From Brucellaceae bacterium (GTDB taxonomy: Bacteria; Pseudomonadota; Alphaproteobacteria; Rhizobiales; Rhizobiaceae), in assembly GCA_020637775.1 (NCBI GenBank), contig JACKJV010000021.1, positions 1 to 7,699 of the forward strand: a stretch of 7,699 nucleotides of DNA. Reading direction: 5' to 3'. Shown here piece after piece: positions 1 to 6,067 of this stretch. A model generated the notes under the pieces. It was not told the origin of the DNA and ran no database searches. It saw only the letters and a list, made by a program, of their open reading frames with translations. The translations under genes were made by a program, and so were the position numbers. Positions within the stretch are counted from its first letter, which is position 1, and each line of letters begins with the position of its first letter.

Positions 1-476
1 TCGCTGAGTTCGTTGTTGCGCAGCTTTCGGCGGAAGGAATCCCGGGTAGCCGGGCTGGCCGTCTTGCCCACAAGCGCGTCGAGCACGCGTTCCTCGGCAT
101 TGAGCTCCGCCTTGGCCTTCACCTCCGCCCGCTTGCGGTCGCGCACCAGCGCGATCGCCGATTCCACGAGGTCGCGCACGATCTGCTCCACGTCGCGCCC
201 CACATAGCCCACCTCGGTGAACTTGGTTGCTTCCACCTTGATGAAGGGCGCCCCGGCCAGCTTGGCGAGCCGCCGCGAAATTTCCGTCTTGCCGACGCCT
301 GTCGGGCCGATCATCAGGATGTTCTTGGGATTCACCTCCTCGCGCATCGGGCTTTCAAGCTGCTGCCGGCGCCAGCGGTTGCGCAGCGCAATGGCGACGG
401 CCCGCTTCGCTTCCTTCTGTCCGATGATGTAGCGGTCGAGTTCCGAGACGATCTCGCGGGGGGAATAATTGGTCAT
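1..476 (-). CDS. hslU: HslU, ATPase subunit of the HslVU protease (3' end outside the window)
   Basis: HslU (ClpY) is the AAA+ unfoldase that feeds substrates into the HslV peptidase in the cytoplasm. The window holds the first 158 residues; the C-terminal two thirds lie beyond base 1. The N-terminus [20 protein letters not shown] is typical of the family. The Walker A motif GPTGVGKT lies at residues 57-64, followed by the pore-loop region [12 protein letters not shown] near residues 86-97, which carries the conserved GYVG. The ATG at 476 is three bases after the TAG stop of the upstream membrane-protein gene, and only weak Shine-Dalgarno sequence is seen (TAGG within the stop region), so translational coupling is likely. 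It shares an operon with hslV, separated from it by one gene. Family assignment is secure; only completeness is limited by the window. Confidence 0.97.
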   Translation of the reverse strand, partial: MTNYSPREIVSELDRYIIGQKEAKRAVAIALRNRWRRQQLESPMREEVNPKNILMIGPTGVGKTEISRRLAKLAGAPFIKVEATKFTEVGYVGRDVEQIVRDLVESAIALVRDRKRAEVKAKAELNAEERVLDALVGKTASPATRDSFRRKLRNNELS

Positions 477-479
477 GGC

Positions 480-1625
480 CTACACTTTGATGGGAGGAAG
501 TTTTGCCAGCACCGATGTGGGAAGCGTGGTCCCGACGGTCAAGCCGCGGATACGCTGCCAGCCGGCGCCGAACATGATCACCAGCGCGCCGATCATCAGC
601 AGGATGAGCGCGAAGGGCGGGATGCCCGTGGCGTTGGCCGTCCGGTCGAACAGGTAATAGACGCCGAGCGACCCGAAATAGGCAAAGGTCGGCACCAGCA
701 GCGAGCGCCGGTCGATGGCCAGCGCGACATAGACGAAACCGGCGATGAGCAGGGCAAGCGAGATGGCCGCGCCCATGCCCGGTTCGATGTCGCCCACGGC
801 AGTCGCCTGGCCGGTTGCCAGGATGAAGAGCGGATGCACCAGCATGGGCGCGGAGACGACATGCAGCCAGAAGGCGCAATCGGACCAGATCGTGCGCCGC
901 TCCCGGTCGTGCAGGTCGAGCGCCACGGCGACGAGAAAGACGGCGATGCCGCAGGCAAGCGGCATCAGCAGCGCCCGTTCCATCACCAGCGGAAGCTGTT
1001 CGGCAGCCGGCAGCGCCACCTGACCGCTGGTCACACCGTCATAAAGGACCAGCGCGGACCAGAGAAAGGCCAGCGCGGTTGCGGCCAATGCGAAGACCGC
1101 AGCCATGATGGGAACGCGAAACCGCCAGAAATAGAGCGCCGCCGCCGCAGCGACACCGCCCGCGGCGAGACTGCCGAGCCATCCGGCCCTGGCCCGCAGC
1201 GCGAACAGGGCCAGCATGCTGTTCTCGCCCGCTTCTAGCCCCGCCTGCGACATGGCATGTTCGCCGAGGATGACGGCTATGGCGGCGACGAAACCGAGGC
1301 CCAGCACGGTGCTGGCCAGCCGCATCCTTTTCTGCCGCGTCACGAATTCCGCCACGCCCCAGACCAGCAGTGCCGTGATCGCCGCGCCGGCGACGGGGCC
1401 AAGCCCCGGCATGGCCTGCATGGAGAAAAGCAGGCCGGCAAACAGCATGCCGATACCAACCGTGACGAACAGGTCGTTTCCGCCGCCGATCAGGCGCAGG
1501 TTCTCGTCACCGGCAAGGTCGGGGGGAAGCGGCGGCATGGTGTCCAGCGCCAGAACCGCATCCCGTTGCGACGCCGTCAGGATGCCGCGTTCGACCGCGC
1601 GTTCGAGGGTCTCGTGGGAAATCAG
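480..1625 (-). CDS. Polytopic membrane protein, DUF2157-like, probable CTG (or ATT) start
   Basis: About ten hydrophobic segments fill the protein, which ends GWQRIRG...LPPIKV; no catalytic motif is seen and no function can be assigned. The first ATG (1538) has no Shine-Dalgarno. The frame stays open upstream and encodes a soluble helix-like stretch, ISHETLERAVERGILTASQR, resembling the short N-terminal domain of DUF2157-type membrane proteins as I remember the family. A ribosome site AGAGGA lies 8 bases before CTG at 1625 (ATT at 1622 is the next codon); no ATG, GTG or TTG exists in the frame between the upstream stop near 1704 and 1538. I therefore prefer the CTG start (381 residues) over ATG 1538 (352 residues). 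It sits between hslV and hslU with a three-base gap to hslU, so it should be co-expressed with the protease. The coding call is firm; the start is moderate and the family call tentative. Confidence 0.8.
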   Translation of the reverse strand: MISHETLERAVERGILTASQRDAVLALDTMPPLPPDLAGDENLRLIGGGNDLFVTVGIGMLFAGLLFSMQAMPGLGPVAGAAITALLVWGVAEFVTRQKRMRLASTVLGLGFVAAIAVILGEHAMSQAGLEAGENSMLALFALRARAGWLGSLAAGGVAAAAALYFWRFRVPIMAAVFALAATALAFLWSALVLYDGVTSGQVALPAAEQLPLVMERALLMPLACGIAVFLVAVALDLHDRERRTIWSDCAFWLHVVSAPMLVHPLFILATGQATAVGDIEPGMGAAISLALLIAGFVYVALAIDRRSLLVPTFAYFGSLGVYYLFDRTANATGIPPFALILLMIGALVIMFGAGWQRIRGLTVGTTLPTSVLAKLPPIKV

Positions 1626-1645
1626 GACCGTATTCCTCTTGTCTT

Positions 1646-1662
1646 GCCGGCGGGAGGCCGGC
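1646..1662 (-). other. Hairpin in the hslV to membrane-protein gap
   Basis: GCCGGC is repeated on both sides of a five-base loop. Because GCCGGC is self-complementary this gives a 6-bp GC stem in the message, 13 bases after the hslV stop and upstream of the AGAGGA ribosome site of the next gene. No T-run follows on the minus strand, so it is not an intrinsic terminator. It could tune translation or mark an mRNA processing point; that is inference. Confidence 0.4.
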
Positions 1663-1675
1663 GCGGCCAGCAGGG

Positions 1676-2236
1676 TTACCGGGCCGGGCCGGCGTCGAGC
1701 GTTTCAACCACGACGTTGTGATTGGTGTAGACGCAGATATCGGCGGCAATCTGCATCGCCTTGCGTGCGATCACCTCCGGGTCCTCCTCCACGTCATAAA
1801 GGGCCCGTGCCGCGGCCAGCGCGTAATTGCCGCCCGATCCGATGGCCATCACGCCCAGTTCCGGCTCCAGCACGTCGCCATTGCCGGTGACCGCCAGGCT
1901 CACATCCTTGTTGGCCACCAGCATCATGGCTTCCAGTTGGCGCAAATACTTGTCGGTGCGCCAGTCCTTGGCAAGCTCCACGCAGGAGCGCATCAACTGG
2001 CCGGGATATTGTTCCAGCTTGGCTTCCAGCCGCTCCAGCAGCGTGAACGCATCGGCCGTCGCGCCCGCGAAACCGCAGATGACGTCCTGGTCCTTGCCGA
2101 TGCGGCGCACCTTGCGGGCATTGCCCTTCATCACCACCGCCTGTCCCATGGTCACCTGGCCATCGCCGGCGATCACCACCTTGCCGCCCTTGCGCACGGT
2201 GACGATGGTCGTCGCGTGCATGCTGTTATCGCCCAT
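1676..2236 (-). CDS. hslV: HslV, peptidase subunit of the HslVU protease
   Basis: HslV (ClpQ) is the proteasome-like N-terminal threonine peptidase that pairs with HslU. The protein is 186 residues from ATG 2236, which has GGAG nine bases upstream. The conserved block [19 protein letters not shown] begins at residue 9, so an eight-residue propeptide (MGDNSMHA) must be removed to expose catalytic Thr9. Asp25 and Lys42 correspond to the active-site Asp17 and Lys33 of the E. coli enzyme. [20 protein letters not shown] and [16 protein letters not shown] are further family hallmarks. The stretch [12 protein letters not shown] has one residue more than the usual proteobacterial VxLGxTVMKGN and resembles the Bacillus ClpQ version. 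An alternative start at the inner ATG (2221) lacks a ribosome site and would still leave two residues before the Thr. It is the first gene of the leftward operon. Confidence 0.97.
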   Translation of the reverse strand: MGDNSMHATTIVTVRKGGKVVIAGDGQVTMGQAVVMKGNARKVRRIGKDQDVICGFAGATADAFTLLERLEAKLEQYPGQLMRSCVELAKDWRTDKYLRQLEAMMLVANKDVSLAVTGNGDVLEPELGVMAIGSGGNYALAAARALYDVEEDPEVIARKAMQIAADICVYTNHNVVVETLDAGPAR

Positions 2237-2279
2237 GGATCGAAACTCCGTTTGCCTGCCGCGCTTCGGCGGCCTGTCC

Positions 2280-2339
2280 TGTCTGGACCGTGCCTGTCTG
2301 GACCGTGCCCGTCTGAACCGTGCCCGTCTGAACCGTCTA
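2280..2339. repeat. Four 15-bp tandem repeats between hslV and hisB
   Basis: Units are TGTCTGGACCGTGCC (2280-2294 and 2295-2309), CGTCTGAACCGTGCC (2310-2324) and CGTCTGAACCGTCTA (2325-2339, last three bases diverged). The first two are identical to each other and the next two nearly so, which suggests stepwise duplication. The block lies 44 bases upstream of the hslV start, so it falls in its leader or promoter region. There are no spacers, so it is not CRISPR. It could be repeated operator DNA or slippage-prone sequence; nothing in the sequence decides this. Confidence 0.9.
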
Positions 2340-2467
2340 TGTATGCAACCGGTCAATGAATGCAAACCGGCATCGGCGTTTGGCGAACGAAGGCGGCCGC
2401 CAAGCAACTTTCCAATCCTGCCGCCTGCTGCTAGAAGGCAGGCACGAGTTCAACGGGAAGACCAGAC
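2340..2467. promoter_or_regulatory. Divergent hslV/hisB intergenic region with direct repeats and a leader hairpin
   Basis: This stretch must carry the start signals for the rightward his operon and probably part of those for hslV. Visible structure: direct repeats ATGCAACCGG (2343-2352) and ATGCAAACCGG (2360-2370), starts 17 bases apart; an inverted repeat CCTGCC (2417-2422) / GGCAGG (2437-2442), without a T-run, in what is likely the hisB leader; and the hisB ribosome site GGGAAG (2455-2460) seven bases before ATG 2468. A convincing sigma-70 or heat-shock promoter could not be recognised on either strand. There is no obvious His-rich leader peptide, so classical his attenuation is not supported. 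Confidence 0.45.
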
Positions 2468-3067
2468 ATGACCGCCCGCAGCGCCAGCGTTTCGCGCAAG
2501 ACCAACGAAACCGCGATTGACGTCTCCATTGCCATCGACGGCACGGGCAGGCACGACATCAAGACCGGCGTTGGCTTTTTCGATCACATGCTGGAGCAGC
2601 TTTCCCGCCATTCGTTGATCGACATGACGGTGCGCGCAGACGGTGATCTCCACATCGATGATCATCACACGGTCGAGGATACGGGAATCGCCCTGGGTCA
2701 GGCCCTTGCGCAGGCATTGGGTGAACGGCGCGGCATCACCCGTTACGCCTCTCTCAACCTTGTCATGGACGAAACCATGACGACGGCGGGCGTGGATGTG
2801 TCGGGCCGGCCTTTCCTTGTCTGGAACGTCGCTTTCTCCGCGCCCAAGATCGGCACATTTGACACGGAGCTTGTTCGCGAATTCTTTCAGGCGCTGTCGC
2901 AGCATGCGGGCATCACGCTGCATGTGAAAAACGAATATGGCGTCAACAATCACCATATCGCTGAAACCTGCTTCAAGGCCGTGGCGCGGGTACTGCGCAC
3001 CGCGCTTGAGATCGATCCGCGCCAGTCCAATGCCGTCCCGTCGACCAAGGGATCGCTGAAAGGCTGA
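2468..3067 (+). CDS. hisB: Imidazoleglycerol-phosphate dehydratase
   Basis: HisB dehydrates imidazole-glycerol phosphate to imidazole-acetol phosphate, a late step of histidine synthesis. The 199-residue protein is the monofunctional form, without the phosphatase domain fused to it in E. coli. Manganese-binding histidine motifs characteristic of the family are present in both halves: [13 protein letters not shown] near residue 38, [10 protein letters not shown] near residue 62, and [12 protein letters not shown] near residue 162. ATG 2468 follows GGGAAG by seven bases. It opens the rightward operon, and its stop is four bases before the DUF2628 start. The first codons contain CCGCCCGCAGCG (2472-2483), which also occurs in the repeat before hisA; see findings. 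Identification is secure. Confidence 0.98.
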   Translation: MTARSASVSRKTNETAIDVSIAIDGTGRHDIKTGVGFFDHMLEQLSRHSLIDMTVRADGDLHIDDHHTVEDTGIALGQALAQALGERRGITRYASLNLVMDETMTTAGVDVSGRPFLVWNVAFSAPKIGTFDTELVREFFQALSQHAGITLHVKNEYGVNNHHIAETCFKAVARVLRTALEIDPRQSNAVPSTKGSLKG

Positions 3068-3071
3068 GCCG

Positions 3072-3545
3072 ATGGCCTCTTTCGTTGTCATGGAACCGCC
3101 GGCGGACAGGGGGGGCGAACAGGCCCGCTTCATCCGCGACAGCTTTGCCTTTTTCGCATTCCTCGCTCCACCGGTCTGGTTTGCCTGGCACAGGCTCTGG
3201 GTCGAGGCGGCCGTTGCACTGGCACTGGTGATGGGTATCGGCGCATTGGGGGATGTTGCGGGCTTTGGCGGTGCCGCTGCCGCGGTAACCTTTCTTGTCA
3301 TGCTTTTCGCCGGGTTCGAGGCGCGGGGGCTGCGGATCGCCGGCATGGAAAGGCGCGGCTGGCGTTCGGCAGGCGTGGTGGAAGCGGCAAGCTGGCGCGA
3401 TGCGGAATTGCGCTGGTTTCACGGCACGGCCTCGACAGCGCAAGCGGGGAACATGCCGCCGCCCTTGCCGCCCCGACCAGCGTCCCGCCGGGCGGCTGCG
3501 TCGCCCGAAGGGCTTGGCCTCATCGACTATCCGGGAGCACGCTGA
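3072..3545 (+). CDS. DUF2628 family small membrane protein
   Basis: This is a 157-residue protein of unknown function. It starts [10 protein letters not shown], followed by [20 protein letters not shown], the aromatic pattern typical of DUF2628 proteins, and has three hydrophobic segments roughly at residues 25-45, 47-66 and 67-85. After these comes a basic segment ([15 protein letters not shown]) and a proline- and alanine-rich cytosolic tail ending [11 protein letters not shown]. It begins four bases after the hisB stop, and its TGA overlaps the hisH ATG in TGATG, so it is translationally coupled inside the his operon. From memory, the same gene sits between hisB and hisH in related rhizobial genomes, suggesting a conserved but unexplained link. 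No enzymatic motif is visible. Confidence 0.88.
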   Translation: MASFVVMEPPADRGGEQARFIRDSFAFFAFLAPPVWFAWHRLWVEAAVALALVMGIGALGDVAGFGGAAAAVTFLVMLFAGFEARGLRIAGMERRGWRSAGVVEAASWRDAELRWFHGTASTAQAGNMPPPLPPRPASRRAAASPEGLGLIDYPGAR

Positions 3546-4195
3546 TGCGCGTCGCCATCATCGACTACGGCTCGGGCAATCTGCGCTCGGCCACCAAGGC
3601 TTTCGAGCGCGCCGCGCGCGAGGCCGGTATCACCGCCGAGATCGACCTGACCGCCGATGCCGGCCGTGTGCGCACGGCGGACCGCATCGTGCTGCCGGGT
3701 GTCGGCGCCTATGCCGACTGCAAGAAGGGGCTGGACGCCGTGCCGGGCATGCACGCGGCCATTAACGAGGCCGTCGAGGACAAAGGCCGGCCCTTTCTGG
3801 GTATTTGCGTCGGCATGCAGCTCATGTCGTCCCGCGGGCTGGAAAAAATGGTTACCCCGGGTTTCGGATGGATAGAGGGCGATGTGCGGCTGATGACGCC
3901 GTCGGATCCGGAACTCAAGATTCCGCAGATCGGCTGGAACACGATTCACGTGAAACATTCCCATCCGCTTTTCGACGGCATCCCGACCGGCGAGCAGGGC
4001 CTGCATGCCTATTTCGTTCATTCCTATTTCCTGGATGCCAGGAACCCGGACGATGTGCTGGCCGTCACCGAATATGGCGGCGATGTGACCGCTGCCGTCG
4101 CCCACGGGAACAAGGCTGGCACGCAGTTCCACCCGGAAAAGAGCCAGAAACTGGGCCTCGCCCTTATTGCCAATTTCCTGAAATGGAAGCCCTGA
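3545..4195 (+). CDS. hisH: Imidazole glycerol phosphate synthase, glutamine amidotransferase subunit
   Basis: HisH hydrolyses glutamine and channels ammonia to HisF, together making imidazole-glycerol phosphate and AICAR. The 216-residue class I amidotransferase shows the start [15 protein letters not shown], the oxyanion-region [10 protein letters not shown] near residues 50-59, the nucleophile Cys88 in [10 protein letters not shown], and the His196/Glu198 pair in TQFHPEKS. The ATG overlaps the previous stop (TGATG) and has GGAG seven bases upstream. Its partner hisF lies two genes downstream, as in many his operons. All expected catalytic residues are present. The next intact gene start (hisA) is 119 bases downstream because of the duplicated leader described separately. 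Confidence 0.98.
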   Translation: MRVAIIDYGSGNLRSATKAFERAAREAGITAEIDLTADAGRVRTADRIVLPGVGAYADCKKGLDAVPGMHAAINEAVEDKGRPFLGICVGMQLMSSRGLEKMVTPGFGWIEGDVRLMTPSDPELKIPQIGWNTIHVKHSHPLFDGIPTGEQGLHAYFVHSYFLDARNPDDVLAVTEYGGDVTAAVAHGNKAGTQFHPEKSQKLGLALIANFLKWKP

Positions 4196-4211
4196 GAGCG
4201 TACAGTATCGC

Positions 4212-4322
4212 ATGTCAGACCTTCTCTTCCCCGCCATTAATCTGAAGGATGGCCCCCCGCGCCGCCCGCAGCGGCCAGGCCGTGAGGGCGCGCAAATCGG
4301 AAAGGGCATTGGCCTTGTCTAG
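4212..4322 (+). pseudogene. Displaced hisA 5' end forming a 36-codon leader ORF
   Basis: ATG 4212 begins [14 protein letters not shown], a diverged copy of the first codons of the real hisA (4315-4357); 35 of 43 bases match, and 31 of the last 33. After GGCC the copy leaves hisA sequence and reads through the repeat at 4264-4305 as a Pro/Arg/Gly-rich tail, ending at TAG 4320-4322. That stop lies just inside the real gene, two bases past its TTG start (4315-4317). The copy has Asn (AAT, 4239-4241) where intact HisA has catalytic Asp10. It starts 16 bases after the hisH stop with only a weak ribosome site (GAGAG, about 12 bases upstream). It may be the decayed original gene start, or a translated leader that couples hisA to hisH. 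The duplication is certain; translation is unproven. Confidence 0.8.
4264..4305 (+). repeat. Small repeat before hisA, copy 1 of a two-copy family
   Basis: It aligns with 5216-5258 before hisF: 34 identical positions with a single one-base gap. Conserved parts are GCCCGCAGCGGC at the left, a stem GCGGC / GCCGT (4271-4275, 4279-4283; one G-T pair) closing a three-base loop, and CGGAAAGG at the right, which is the ribosome site of hisA. The peptide frames of the two copies differ because of indels, so conservation is at DNA or RNA level. With the flanking AATCTGAAGGATGGCC, the similarity to the hisF locus extends leftwards to 4239. Confidence 0.85.
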
Positions 4323-5094
4323 GATTCTCTTCCCCGCCATTGATTTGAAGGATGGCCAATGCGTTCGCCTCAGGCTGGGCGAGATGGATAGCGCAACGGT
4401 CTATAACGACGATCCGGGCGCCCAGGCGAAAGCCTTCGAGGATGCCGGTTTCGAATGGCTCCACGTTGTTGACCTGAACGGCGCCTTTGCCGGCGAAAGC
4501 GTCAATGGCGCCGCTGTGGAGAAGATCCTCGCGGCCACGAGGAACCCGGTACAGCTTGGTGGCGGCATCCGCACGCTGGCCCATATCGAAGCCTGGCTGG
4601 AAAAAGGCCTCGCCCGCGTCATTCTCGGCACGGTGGCCGTGCGCGATCCTGATCTGGTCAAGGAGGCATGCCGCCTTTTTCCGGGCCGGATTGCCGTGGG
4701 CATTGATGCCAAGGGTGGCAAGGTTGCGGTCGAAGGCTGGGCGGAAGCCTCGTCGCTGGGCGTCGTCGAACTGGCCAGGAAATTTGAAGGCGCCGGGGTT
4801 GCCGCCATCATCTACACCGACATCGACCGTGATGGTGTCCTCACCGGCATCAACTGGGAATCGACCATTGACCTGGCCAATGCCGTGTCCATTCCCGTGA
4901 TCGCCTCGGGCGGTCTGGCATCCATCGCGGATATCGTGCGCATGACCATGCCGGATGCCGCACGCCTGGAAGGCGCCATATCCGGCCGCGCCCTGTATGA
5001 TGGCCGTATCGATCCGGCCGAAGCGCTGGGCGTGCTTCGCGGAACGGTCAAGGTCGAAGCGGCCGCCTTCGAGGACCCGGAGGAACGCCAGTGA
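4315..5094 (+). CDS. hisA: Phosphoribosylformimino-AICAR ribotide isomerase
   Basis: HisA converts ProFAR to PRFAR, the substrate of HisF/HisH, by an Amadori rearrangement in a (beta-alpha)8 barrel. I choose TTG 4315: it gives [14 protein letters not shown], matching the family N-terminus, and has GGAAAGGG eight bases upstream. Catalytic Asp10 and a second Asp131 (VGIDAKGG) are present, as are the phosphate-loop motifs LGGGIRT near 81 and VIASGGLAS in the second half. The product is 259 residues, slightly long because of a C-terminal [15 protein letters not shown] tail. An in-frame ATG at 4249 would add 22 basic residues derived from the repeat and has no correctly spaced ribosome site. Both start signals, TTG and Shine-Dalgarno, appear to have been created by the duplication/repeat event; the ancestral ATG seems to be the displaced one at 4212. 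Confidence 0.96.
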   Translation: MSRILFPAIDLKDGQCVRLRLGEMDSATVYNDDPGAQAKAFEDAGFEWLHVVDLNGAFAGESVNGAAVEKILAATRNPVQLGGGIRTLAHIEAWLEKGLARVILGTVAVRDPDLVKEACRLFPGRIAVGIDAKGGKVAVEGWAEASSLGVVELARKFEGAGVAAIIYTDIDRDGVLTGINWESTIDLANAVSIPVIASGGLASIADIVRMTMPDAARLEGAISGRALYDGRIDPAEALGVLRGTVKVEAAAFEDPEERQ

Positions 5095-5164
5095 AACCTG
5101 TTGTGCTCATGCCCGGTTCCGCGCAGGGGGCGATGAGTCGCTCATACAGAAAAGGGCAGATCCC

Positions 5165-5275
5165 ATGCTGAAGGCCCGCGTTATTCCGTGTCTGAATGTG
5201 AAGGATTGGCCGCGCGCCCGCAGCGGCGCAGCCGCAAGGACGTGCAGAACCGGAAAGGCGGCCATCCCATGCTGA
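5165..5275 (+). pseudogene. Displaced hisF 5' end forming a 36-codon leader ORF
   Basis: ATG 5165 begins [14 protein letters not shown], a second copy of the hisF start: 37 of 42 bases match 5269-5310, and four of the five differences are synonymous. The fifth is AAT (5195-5197), giving Asn in place of catalytic Asp11. A one-base insertion after GAT (GATTGG) then shifts the frame into the repeat, and the ORF ends at TGA 5273-5275, one base after the ATG of the real hisF (5269-5271). Its ribosome site AAAAGGG is eight bases upstream, as good as that of the intact gene, so translation is plausible. A small hairpin ATGAG-TCG-CTCAT (5133-5145) precedes it. The similarity between copies continues upstream into ATCCC just before both ATGs. 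It is a remnant or a coupling leader peptide. Confidence 0.82.
5216..5258 (+). repeat. Small repeat before hisF, copy 2 of the family
   Basis: This is the counterpart of 4264-4305. It starts GCCCGCAGCGGC, forms a perfect 5-bp stem GCGGC / GCCGC (5223-5227, 5231-5235) around loop GCA, and ends CGGAAAGG (5251-5258), which serves as the hisF ribosome site 10 bases before ATG 5269. Relative to the hisA copy the loop bases differ while the stem is kept. Together with the preceding AATGTGAAGGAT the shared block begins at 5195. Confidence 0.85.
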
Positions 5276-6051
5276 AAGCCCGTGTAATTCCTTGTCTGGA
5301 TGTGAAGGATGGCCGCGTCGTCAAGGGAGTCAACTTCGTCGATCTCATCGATGCGGGTGATCCGGTGGAAGCGGCCAAGGCCTATGATGCCGCCGGTGCC
5401 GATGAACTGACCTTTCTCGACATCACCGCGAGTCACGAGAACCGGGACACGATCTTCGATGTCGTGGCCCGCACGGCAGAACAATGCTTCATGCCCCTGA
5501 CAGTGGGCGGCGGCGTGCGTGCGGTGGCCGATATCCGCAAGCTGTTGCTGGCGGGCGCCGACAAGGTCTCGATCAATACGGCTGCCGTGAAGAATCCGGA
5601 TTTCGTCGCCGAGGCGGCGGACAAGTTTGGCGACCAGTGCATTGTCGTGGCGATCGACGCCAAGAAGGTGTCGGCAGGCGGTGAGCCCGACCGCTGGGAG
5701 ATCTTCACCCATGGCGGCCGCACGCCGACCGGCATCGACGCGGTGGAATTCGCCCGGCTTGTCGTGGACAGGGGGGCCGGCGAGATCCTCTTGACCTCGA
5801 TGGACCGCGACGGCACCAAGGCCGGCTACGATATCGCGCTGACCCGCACCATCGCCGATGCCGTGCATGTTCCGGTCATCGCTTCCGGTGGCGTCGGCAA
5901 TCTCGACCATATGGTCGAAGGCATTCGAGACGGCCATGCCACGGCTGTGCTGGCCGCTTCCATCTTTCATTTCGGAACCTACACGATCGGCGAGGCCAAG
6001 GATTACATGGCCCGCGCCGGCCTGCCCATGCGGCTGGACCCACATGAGTGA
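5269..6051 (+). CDS. hisF: Imidazole glycerol phosphate synthase, cyclase subunit
   Basis: HisF is the (beta-alpha)8-barrel cyclase that uses ammonia from HisH and PRFAR from HisA. ATG 5269 gives [20 protein letters not shown], the usual family start; the product is 260 residues. Catalytic Asp11 and Asp130 (VVAIDAKK) are intact. Other family blocks are [17 protein letters not shown] near 78-94, [14 protein letters not shown] near 97-110, [15 protein letters not shown] and VIASGGVG. The upstream GTG at 5188 in the same frame would add 27 residues read through the displaced start and repeat, and is not credible. The ribosome site GGAAAGG belongs to the repeat. Its TGA overlaps an upstream ATG (6044) in the hisE frame. 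Like hisA, its original start appears to be the displaced copy at 5165. Confidence 0.97.
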   Translation: MLKARVIPCLDVKDGRVVKGVNFVDLIDAGDPVEAAKAYDAAGADELTFLDITASHENRDTIFDVVARTAEQCFMPLTVGGGVRAVADIRKLLLAGADKVSINTAAVKNPDFVAEAADKFGDQCIVVAIDAKKVSAGGEPDRWEIFTHGGRTPTGIDAVEFARLVVDRGAGEILLTSMDRDGTKAGYDIALTRTIADAVHVPVIASGGVGNLDHMVEGIRDGHATAVLAASIFHFGTYTIGEAKDYMARAGLPMRLDPHE

Positions 6052-6067
6052 GCGCGAGGAAGAGCCG

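Noticed and set aside
2280..2339. CRISPR array
   Set aside because: The 15-bp units abut directly with no spacers and no cas genes are present.
2237..2407. Upstream extension of hslV to ATG 2407
   Set aside because: It would translate the 15-bp tandem repeats as an Arg-rich stretch; ATG 2236 has a good ribosome site and gives a family-length HslV.
2340..2467. His attenuator leader peptide before hisB
   Set aside because: No short ORF with a run of His codons and no terminator with a T-run precede hisB.
3515..3570. TCATCGACTA repeated at 3520-3529 and 3558-3567, as if hisH also had a displaced start
   Set aside because: Only 10 bases match, no repeat element lies between, and the GLxxYPG ending appears natural for DUF2628 proteins from memory; probably coincidence.
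4249..4314. ATG 4249 as the hisA start
   Set aside because: It lies inside the displaced copy, has no spaced Shine-Dalgarno and adds a basic stretch encoded by the repeat.
4212..4357. Plain tandem duplication of the hisA (and hisF) start
   Set aside because: A simple tandem duplication would put hisA or hisF sequence, not a repeat shared by both loci, between the copies.
5188..5268. GTG 5188 as the hisF start
   Set aside because: It reads out of frame through the displaced start and the repeat; ATG 5269 matches the HisF N-terminus and has a ribosome site.
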